Source of the DNA: Sphingorhabdus rigui
GTDB taxonomy: Bacteria > Pseudomonadota > Alphaproteobacteria > Sphingomonadales > Sphingomonadaceae
NCBI RefSeq assembly: GCF_014196595.1
Contig: NZ_JACIEA010000003.1
Span: 124,001 to 188,000, forward strand
Direction: 5' to 3'
Length of the DNA: 64,000 nt
In this document: piece by piece, positions 58,139 through 64,000 of the stretch
Numbering within the stretch: the first letter of the stretch is position 1
Layout of the letters: every line of letters begins with the position of its first letter
Translations under genes and position numbers: made by a program
The notes under the pieces: model-generated
Seen by the model: the letters and a program-made list of their open reading frames with translations, nothing else
Database searches by the model: none
Told to the model about the DNA's origin: nothing

Positions 58139-58861
58139 TCAGAATCTGATCATGATCCGCTGCGCAAGTGCGGGCGACATCGAATATACAAGCCGAAGCA
58201 GCTTCACCATGCCGACATTCGCCTCAGGCGCGTTCGTCGCAATGGCATCAACGATTTCTGCGGCACATTCCTTTGCCGACATCTTTTTGCCATTCACGCG
58301 GCCGCGCGTCATCGCGGTGTCGACGACCGGCGGTAATGCCTCGATAACATGAACGTTGGTATCGCGCAGATTGTGCCGCAGCGATTGGGTAAAGCTTCTG
58401 AGGCCCGCTTTGGTCGCGCAATAGACTGGACCACCGGCGCGCGGGGCAATGGCAAGGCCTGAGGTGACATTCACAATCGATGCCTCTGGCCGCTGCAGCA
58501 AGCCGGGCAACAAGTGCCCAATCAGGTGCAATGGCGCGTTCAGGTTCAGGAAGATCGCCTGATCAGTGAGCGCCAGATCAAGCGGCTCGCCGGGGCCGAA
58601 ATTGCCGCTCATCCCGGCATTGTTGATCAATATGTCCAGTTCGCGCCCTGCGAGCGCGGCAGCGAGGCCCGCGCAGCCCGCAGCATTGGAAAGGTCTGCC
58701 TTTATCGCCTCCAATCCTTCTTGCCGTGCAGAAGCAAGCACGTCGTCGCGGCGACCGCAGACGATAACGCTGGCGCCTTTCGCCATCATTTGGCGTGCTA
58801 TTTCCAAACCGATGCCATCGGTCCCGCCCGTAACCAATGCGGTCTTGCCCTTAAGTTCCAT
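58139..58861 (-). CDS. SDR family oxidoreductase (DltE-like)
   Basis: The protein has 240 residues. TGGTDGIGLEIA is the cofactor loop, NNAGMSGN follows, and YCATKAG is the catalytic YxxxK. The arrangement resembles DltE/YbbO-type short-chain dehydrogenases. The substrate is unknown. It lies in the same orientation as the downstream-starting quinone oxidoreductase, 44 bases apart. Confidence 0.85.
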   Translation of the reverse strand: MELKGKTALVTGGTDGIGLEIARQMMAKGASVIVCGRRDDVLASARQEGLEAIKADLSNAAGCAGLAAALAGRELDILINNAGMSGNFGPGEPLDLALTDQAIFLNLNAPLHLIGHLLPGLLQRPEASIVNVTSGLAIAPRAGGPVYCATKAGLRSFTQSLRHNLRDTNVHVIEALPPVVDTAMTRGRVNGKKMSAKECAAEIVDAIATNAPEANVGMVKLLRLVYSMSPALAQRIMIRF

Positions 58862-58905
58862 AAATCCCCCTCAATATTGTCCGAAATTAACCTTGCCGTG
58901 AATTG

Positions 58906-59880
58906 TCAGGGAATCAATATCGAAGAACCAACTGTTTTCTGTCCCTCAAGGTCGCGATGTGCCTGTGCAACGTCTTCCAGCGCGTAGCGGTGGCCGATCG
59001 TGATATCAATGATGCCTTGGCGGAACATGTCGAACACATATTCCGCACCCGCTGCCCGCTCTGCGGCATTGTGATAATAATCAAACAAGGTGGGGCGCGA
59101 GACGTAGAGCGAACCTTTTTGCGCTAAAGTGCCAAGGTTGACACCCGTCACTGGCCCGCTCGCATTGCCATAGCTGACGATCAGGCCGCGCCGCGCGGTT
59201 GCGTTTAGCGACGTTTCCCATGTGTCGCGGCCGACACCGTCGAAGGTCACTTCCACGCCTTTGCCGCCCGTCAGTTCGCGCACCTGCGCTGCGACATCTT
59301 CTTTGCCATATAAAATGACATGGTCGGCCCCCGCCGCACGCGCCAGCGCTGCTTTTTCATCGGTGCTGACTGTGCCGATGACACGGGCACCAACATGCTT
59401 CAGCCATTGCACAAGCAACAGTCCGACCCCGCCCGCCGCCGCGTGCACCAATATGTCCCATTTGGGTTGAACCTTGGCACAGCGTTCGACAAGAAACTCG
59501 GTGGTGCAGCCCTTGAGCAAGCCCGCCGCCGCGATTTCGTCGCTGATGTCGTCCGGTACCAAAAACAGGCCATGTGCGGCAATATTTCGCGCGGTGGCAT
59601 AGGCACCGATGCTTGGGCCAAAAGTGGCAACCCGGTCGCCCACGCGCCAGTCGGTCACGCCTTCGCCCACAGCCTCAATGACGCCCGCTGCCTCCATACC
59701 AAGGCCAGAGGGCAGCGCCATCGGATACAGGCCGCCACGATGATAGGTGTCAATGAAGTTCAGGCCCACGGCCAGATTGCGCATGCGGACTTCACCCGGA
59801 CCGGGCTCTGCCAGCTCAACGTCCATCCACGCAATAACGTCCGGCCCACCGGTTTGCCGAATTTGTGCTGCTCTTTCCAT
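58906..59880 (-). CDS. qor: Quinone oxidoreductase (zinc-free MDR, Qor type)
   Basis: The protein has 324 residues. GLNFIDTYHRGGLYPM, AAAGGVGLLLVQWLKHVGA and HAAAGGVG fit NADPH:quinone oxidoreductase (zeta-crystallin). The typical zinc-binding Cys cluster of alcohol dehydrogenases is absent. I chose ATG 59880 with AGGAG 9 bases upstream. It reduces quinones or activated alkenes. Confidence 0.9.
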   Translation of the reverse strand: MERAAQIRQTGGPDVIAWMDVELAEPGPGEVRMRNLAVGLNFIDTYHRGGLYPMALPSGLGMEAAGVIEAVGEGVTDWRVGDRVATFGPSIGAYATARNIAAHGLFLVPDDISDEIAAAGLLKGCTTEFLVERCAKVQPKWDILVHAAAGGVGLLLVQWLKHVGARVIGTVSTDEKAALARAAGADHVILYGKEDVAAQVRELTGGKGVEVTFDGVGRDTWETSLNATARRGLIVSYGNASGPVTGVNLGTLAQKGSLYVSRPTLFDYYHNAAERAAGAEYVFDMFRQGIIDITIGHRYALEDVAQAHRDLEGQKTVGSSILIP

Positions 59881-60010
59881 CGGGAGAACTCCTGTTTGTT
59901 GCATGCATCCTAACAGAGGCGGTGGCAGGCCGCCAACCCGCGCTGCGGAATATGGTTAAAAAGGCGTCAATAACTGTCGCAGATCGGGACAGTCGAATTT
60001 GCGTCCCTCT

Positions 60011-60018
60011 TTAACCAT
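60011..60018 (+). promoter_or_regulatory. TTAACCAT element (CtrA half-site-like)
   Basis: A second copy exists in reverse at 59952-59959, 51 bases away. Both lie between qor and the small frame at 60064. Weak evidence. Confidence 0.25.
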
Positions 60019-60063
60019 CTTTTGGCATGGCCAATATGCCTAACAAAACGTTAACGCCTGATC

Positions 60064-60255
60064 ATGATGAAAAGAAGATTAGTCGGTCACAACGAATCTA
60101 CCCGCCACCCGCTTCGGCGGATGCTTCCCCCATCACAGATGACGCACGCCGTCATCGCGCCACGCCCCACATCGTGGTGGCGCAATGAAGATACGCATTT
60201 GTTCATGCTCAGCTTCAGCGCGTTTTTTGTCGCAATAAGCAGCTTTATCGCCTGA
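60064..60255 (+). CDS. Possible small membrane protein, unknown function
   Basis: The frame has 63 residues with a basic N-terminus (MMKRRL) and one hydrophobic helix at the C-terminus (LFMLSFSAFFVAISSFIA). It fills the gap between qor and the MFS gene and ends 3 bases before the convergent MFS stop codon. No ribosome binding site is evident. The rest of the 380-base gap holds only the two TTAACCAT elements. It could be noise. Confidence 0.4.
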   Translation: MMKRRLVGHNESTRHPLRRMLPPSQMTHAVIAPRPTSWWRNEDTHLFMLSFSAFFVAISSFIA

Positions 60256-60258
60256 TTT

Positions 60259-61542
60259 TTAGGCTGCGACGGGGTCGCACGCCTTGTGCAGTTTCCACGA
60301 AATCCATGCCGAAACAAGGCAGGCCGCAGCAATCATGAACAGTGTGTCGGCAATGCCCACACCTGCGCTGACCAGAAGGCTGTAAATGACAGCACCAATG
60401 ACCATCGCGCCGGAATTCACGATGTTATTGGCAGCAATGGTGCGGGCGGTTTGCGACTTTGCGACTGTCGTTGTCAGAAACGCGTAGAGCGGGACGACAA
60501 ACATGCCTCCGGCGATGGAAATGCCAAGAAGATCGACAATCATACGCTCGCCATAGCCAAGCGTCAGAAACTGCCACCAATCTATCAGCTCTGGCCCGGT
60601 GGGTTGCCAATGGCTGACCGTCCACCAAAGATCCAGGACGAACAGACCCATTATGATGACTGAAATCGGCGCATATTTGGCGGACACCGTGCCATTCAGC
60701 ATGCGGTTGACGGCGACTGAGCCAATGGCAATGCCGATAGAGAAAAATGCGGTAAACAACGTCGCGACAGTGTTGTCGCCGCCGATAGCGTTTTTAACCA
60801 TGGGCGGAAAAATCGACCCAAGGACAGCGCCAACGCCCCAGAAAAAGCTGATGGCCATGATCGCCAAAAACAGGCGGGGTATGTGCATGGTGTCGCGCAC
60901 CAGGCGCCAGCTGCTGCGAAAGATATTCCAATCCATTTTTGCGGTTGGCGCATCGCTTTCGGGCGGTGCAAGCGGAACAGATTGCGCGGTCACGCGTCCG
61001 ATGATGGCAACGATGATAATCCCTATGCCTGCAATCTTTCCGGGAATGATCCCGCCCGCGATCGTCCCACCCAAAATGGCAAGATAGGTCCCGGCTTCGA
61101 CAAGGCCAGTTCCACCTAAAACCTCGTCTTGCTCCAAATGCTGGGGCAAAATTGCGTATTTAATTGGGCCAAAGAAGGTGGAATGCACGCCCATTGCGAA
61201 CAATGCGGCGAGCATCATCGGTATGTTGTGCAGGTAGATACCCGCCGCACCGAAGATCATGATAAAAATCTCGGCTGTCTTTACCATGCGAATGACGCGC
61301 GTTTTTTCGATGGTATCGGCCAGTTGCCCCGCAAGCGCGGAAAACAGGAAAAAGGGTAATATGAAGAGCGCGCCCGCGATGGCGTTAAAATTCGCTTCTT
61401 GGGTCGGGTCCGAATAGATCTCGTATGTCACCAAAATGACCATGGCCATCTTGTAAAAATTGTCGTTGAAGGCATTCAGGAACTGGGTGACGAAAAGCGG
61501 CAAAAATCTGCGCTTGTTCAACAGGGACATTGTCGTAGCCAT
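60259..61542 (-). CDS. MFS transporter, LplT-like (lysophospholipid transporter)
   Basis: The protein has 427 residues and about 12 transmembrane helices. RRFLPLFVTQFLNAFNDNFYK (split) and the FGPIKYAILPQHL loop are typical of LplT. In E. coli LplT flips lysophospholipids to the cytoplasmic face for the acyltransferase Aas. Here it stands alone, with no fused or adjacent Aas domain. The pgsA gene is divergent, 130 bases away. Confidence 0.85.
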   Translation of the reverse strand: MATTMSLLNKRRFLPLFVTQFLNAFNDNFYKMAMVILVTYEIYSDPTQEANFNAIAGALFILPFFLFSALAGQLADTIEKTRVIRMVKTAEIFIMIFGAAGIYLHNIPMMLAALFAMGVHSTFFGPIKYAILPQHLEQDEVLGGTGLVEAGTYLAILGGTIAGGIIPGKIAGIGIIIVAIIGRVTAQSVPLAPPESDAPTAKMDWNIFRSSWRLVRDTMHIPRLFLAIMAISFFWGVGAVLGSIFPPMVKNAIGGDNTVATLFTAFFSIGIAIGSVAVNRMLNGTVSAKYAPISVIIMGLFVLDLWWTVSHWQPTGPELIDWWQFLTLGYGERMIVDLLGISIAGGMFVVPLYAFLTTTVAKSQTARTIAANNIVNSGAMVIGAVIYSLLVSAGVGIADTLFMIAAACLVSAWISWKLHKACDPVAA

Positions 61543-61671
61543 TAGTTCTTGCAGTTCCTATGCGGACGGTATCGGAGCCTTAGCGGTCCAGCCCTATCAT
61601 GGCAAAGCGCATTTCATGTGACGGTGAAATAGCCGCGTGATTTTGCTGGCACATCGCGCTATTGCTATAGG

Positions 61672-62244
61672 ATGCTTAGCTTACCCAATATCCTGACCTT
61701 GTCGCGCATTCTTGCTGTGCCCATCCTTGTCTTTTTGCTTTGGCCCGGCGCCAAACAGATAGGCATTCAGCCAGTGCCGCTTGATTACGGCTTTGCATTC
61801 ATATTGTACTGCCTGATGGGGATTACCGATTATTTCGATGGCTATCTCGCGCGGGCGCAGGGGACAGTGTCGAAATTGGGTGTGTTTCTTGATCCCATCG
61901 CCGATAAGATCATGGTCGCCGCTGTCATTTTGATGCTGGTGTTCACGCGCGATGTCGACGGCTGGCATGTCATTGCGGCCCTCATCATTTTACTGCGTGA
62001 AATGATCGTATCGGGCCTGCGCGAATTTTTGGCTGGCCTGCAGATTTCGGTGCCTGTTTCGAAACTCGCCAAATGGAAAACGACGTTTCAACTTGTTTCG
62101 CTCGGCGGTATCATTTTGGCGGGCGCCTTGCCGGACTGGATATTGCTGAAGCAAGCGGCACTGGCGTTGCTTTGGATCGCCGCGGTGCTGACCATGATTA
62201 CCGGCTGGGATTATCTGCGCGTCGGCATAAAGCATATGGATTGA
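61672..62244 (+). CDS. pgsA: CDP-diacylglycerol-glycerol-3-phosphate 3-phosphatidyltransferase
   Basis: PgsA makes phosphatidylglycerol-phosphate. The protein has 190 residues and about five transmembrane helices. SLPNILTLSRI is the N-terminal signature, and TDYFDGYLAR...GVFLDPIADK is the CDP-alcohol phosphotransferase motif (DxxDGxxAR...GxxxDxxxD). It is followed by moaD-moaE with a 4-base gap. Confidence 0.96.
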   Translation: MLSLPNILTLSRILAVPILVFLLWPGAKQIGIQPVPLDYGFAFILYCLMGITDYFDGYLARAQGTVSKLGVFLDPIADKIMVAAVILMLVFTRDVDGWHVIAALIILLREMIVSGLREFLAGLQISVPVSKLAKWKTTFQLVSLGGIILAGALPDWILLKQAALALLWIAAVLTMITGWDYLRVGIKHMD

Positions 62245-62248
62245 CCAT

Positions 62249-62500
62249 ATGAGGCTGGTGTATTTCGCGGCGGTGCGCGAGGCCATTGGTGTGGCCTCCG
62301 AAACATGTGATCTGCCGGCACATGTGCGCAATATTCATGACGCCATTGACTGGCTGGCCGGTCAGTCATCCGGTCACGCACTGGCCTTTCAAGACAAATC
62401 GCGGCTTCGTTTTGCTTTGGACCAAGATATGGTGCCGTTGGATGCCATGCTTGGCGACGCACATGAGCTTGCAATTTTCCCGCCAGTGACCGGCGGATGA
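62249..62500 (+). CDS. moaD: Molybdopterin synthase sulfur carrier subunit
   Basis: The protein has 83 residues with a ubiquitin-like fold and the required C-terminal Gly-Gly (PVTGG), which is thiocarboxylated to give sulfur to molybdopterin. VYFAAVREAIG at the N-terminus is typical. It overlaps moaE by 4 bases. Confidence 0.93.
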   Translation: MRLVYFAAVREAIGVASETCDLPAHVRNIHDAIDWLAGQSSGHALAFQDKSRLRFALDQDMVPLDAMLGDAHELAIFPPVTGG

Positions 62501-62937
62501 AACGCGTCCTTATCAGCGGCGAGCCGATCAGCGCGGAGGTTGCACTGGCGGGGCTGAGCGATTTGGGGGGCGGTGCGGTGTCCAGTTTTACCGGCATATC
62601 GCGCGACGATGGCGGTGTGACCGCGATTGAGCTGGAGCATTATCCCGGCATGACGGAATTAAGCCTGATGCGGTTAATCGATGAAGCCTTTGGTCGCTGG
62701 GCATTGCTTGGCGCGGCGATTGTGCACCGGATTGGGCGCGTTGCCGTTGGCGAACCCGTGGTCGTTGTCGGCGCAGCGTCGCGGCACAGGGCAGACGCGC
62801 TTGAGGCCACTGCGTTTCTTATTGATCGCCTGAAAACAGACGCGCCATTTTGGAAGAAAGAGCATTATGCAGACGGAACGTCCGTTTGGGTTGATGCCAA
62901 ATCCAGCGACGACGACAGGTCTTCACGCTGGGCCTAA
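62497..62937 (+). CDS. moaE: Molybdopterin synthase catalytic subunit
   Basis: The protein has 146 residues. GAVSSFTGISRDD, HYPGMTE, HRIGRVAVGEPVVVV, and LKTDAPFWKKEH with the catalytic Lys pair are the MoaE signatures. The ATG overlaps the moaD stop. Confidence 0.95.
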   Translation: MKRVLISGEPISAEVALAGLSDLGGGAVSSFTGISRDDGGVTAIELEHYPGMTELSLMRLIDEAFGRWALLGAAIVHRIGRVAVGEPVVVVGAASRHRADALEATAFLIDRLKTDAPFWKKEHYADGTSVWVDAKSSDDDRSSRWA

Positions 62938-62960
62938 TGGTTCCGGTTGCGGTGGAGCGT

Positions 62961-63866
62961 TTAGGTCGTGTGCAATTCCCGCAGGGACTCCGCAAGCAAC
63001 TCGAACTCCTCACGGCGCGGGCTGTTGGTTCGCCAAATAAGCGCAATTTCGCGCGTCGCGTGGTCCGCATTCAATGGCCGCGCCTGAACGTCGGTTCCGT
63101 TCAATAGACCGGCCGCAACGGCCATCTCGGGAATGATGGTTAGGCCCAAGCCATTGTCCACCATCTGCACAAGCGTGTGCAGCGATGTCCCCAGCATCAT
63201 GGCCGTTGCGCGCAGTTCCGGGCGGTTACAGGCAGCCAGTGCATGGTCTTTTAAGCAATGGCCATCGACCAATAACAAAAGCCTGTTTTCATCAATCAGC
63301 TCGGGTTCAATGCTTTCGGGCGGGTCGCGCGGGTCATCCAATGGAAAGGCAACATATAACGCGTCGTTAAACAAATGCGCTTTTTCGACATCGCCCGCCG
63401 GGAAAGGAAGCGCCAGCAGAACACAGTCGACCTGACCATGGTGCAATGCTTCGACCGCAGCTGCGCTGGCTTCCTCCCGCAGGTATAACTTCAAATCGGG
63501 GTATTTCTTGCGTAATGCCGGTAGCAATTTGGGCAACAGGAATGGCGCAATCGTGGGGATGACGCTCATGCGCAAATCATCCGCAAGCGGCTTGCCTGCG
63601 GAACGAGCCATTTCGGCGAGCTCTTCCGCCTCACGTAAGATGCGGTGCGCCTTGGTCACCATCTTGTTGCCCAGCGGCGTAAAGCGGACGACGCGCCGCG
63701 TGCGTTCCACGAGCATCAGGCCAAGCAGCGACTCCAGTTCGCGTATCCCTGCGGAAAGCGTGGATTGGGTGACGAAGCACGACTCCGCGGCTTTACCGAA
63801 ATGGCCATGCTCCTGAAGCGCGACCAGATATTGCAGCTGTTTCAATGTTGGAAGATAGGTGCTCAT
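62961..63866 (-). CDS. oxyR: OxyR-type LysR regulator of peroxide response
   Basis: The protein has 301 residues. The N-terminal winged HTH is LQYLVALQEHGHFGKAAESC, QSTLSAGIRELE. The effector domain has DGHCLKDHALAAC, with C204 and C213 at the spacing of E. coli C199 and C208 that forms the redox disulfide. So peroxide sensing is very likely. A palindrome of OxyR-box form lies about 35 bases upstream. Confidence 0.93.
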   Translation of the reverse strand: MSTYLPTLKQLQYLVALQEHGHFGKAAESCFVTQSTLSAGIRELESLLGLMLVERTRRVVRFTPLGNKMVTKAHRILREAEELAEMARSAGKPLADDLRMSVIPTIAPFLLPKLLPALRKKYPDLKLYLREEASAAAVEALHHGQVDCVLLALPFPAGDVEKAHLFNDALYVAFPLDDPRDPPESIEPELIDENRLLLLVDGHCLKDHALAACNRPELRATAMMLGTSLHTLVQMVDNGLGLTIIPEMAVAAGLLNGTDVQARPLNADHATREIALIWRTNSPRREEFELLAESLRELHTT

Positions 63867-63899
63867 AAATCGACCCCGTTTATTATTATGGGCTATATA

Positions 63900-63914
63900 A
63901 TCGTTTTTACCGAT
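63900..63914. promoter_or_regulatory. Candidate OxyR operator
   Basis: ATCG-TTTTTAC-CGAT fits the OxyR half-module pattern ATxG-N-T-N3-A-N-CxAT, differing from ATAG/CTAT at one base per arm. The regulator's own gene is adjacent and a divergent target would lie beyond the right window edge. Confidence 0.45.
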
Positions 63915-64000
63915 GATTCTAGCAATATTTAGCGAAAAGGTTCATAGATTGCTGGAAATGCCGGTTTGAAAGTCTTAGCTTAGATGCTCAATGGTCCCGC

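Overview
This window is chromosomal DNA from an alphaproteobacterium of the order Sphingomonadales (Sphingomonadaceae or Erythrobacteraceae; a Sphingorhabdus- or Sphingopyxis-like organism is an inference). The evidence is the gene content: a heparinase II/III-like gene beside purH, an Atm1-type exporter, a DUF2497/PopZ protein, an alphaproteobacterial ctaC-ctaD-ctaB-ctaG-ctaE locus, a xanthorhodopsin-like rhodopsin with blh, and a LOV-HTH regulator resembling EL222 of Erythrobacter. I saw no insertion sequence, prophage, CRISPR array or integrase. The left end cuts a heparinase-like gene, and the right end stops just upstream of oxyR.

Layout. 1-4.0 kb: heparinase-like gene, purH, and a convergent RhlE-type helicase. 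4.3-8.2 kb: three genes that look like a glycan or lipid-sugar modification set (FAD oxidoreductase, GtrA flippase, STT3-like GT-C protein). 8.2-15.0 kb, minus strand: pterin enzymes (SDR, FolB), an RNA-methyltransferase-like protein, thrC, a GMC oxidoreductase, a fatty acid hydroxylase/sterol desaturase, and two small partners. 15.1-24.0 kb, minus strand: recQ, an Atm1-like ABC exporter, a small membrane protein, an AI-2E family protein, lepB, acpS, pdxJ, a serine hydrolase and pyrE. 24.2-31.4 kb, plus strand: the aa3-type cytochrome c oxidase operon with its assembly factors, including a 51-codon gene. 31.4-40.5 kb, minus strand: infC (probably with a rare AUC start), a DsbD-like protein, a MATE exporter, valS and an S9 peptidase. 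40.6-44.6 kb: a possible 23-codon hydrophobic peptide gene with structured leader and terminator, then amidohydrolase, popZ-like, tolC and pcm-like genes.

44.9-48.2 kb is the most distinctive part. It holds tRNA-Cys, a lipoprotein cytochrome c, blh (retinal synthesis), a proton-pump rhodopsin of the xanthorhodopsin type, and a divergent blue-light LOV-HTH transcription factor. The rhodopsin and the photosensor share one roughly 180-bp intergenic region, so light-controlled expression of a light-driven proton pump is a natural hypothesis. 48.4-50.3 kb is a glnB-glnA operon preceded by a sigma-54-like promoter. 50.4-64 kb holds a lipoprotein PQQ alcohol dehydrogenase, a DJ-1/PfpI protein, thiolase, acyl-CoA ligase, a coniferyl-aldehyde-type dehydrogenase, tRNA-Leu, an SDR, a quinone oxidoreductase, an LplT-like transporter, pgsA, moaD, moaE and oxyR with a candidate operator at the window edge.

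All calls come from reading the sequence and recalling family signatures. No database search was run. Start codons were moved from the longest reading frame where a ribosome binding site or the family N-terminus favoured a shorter form.
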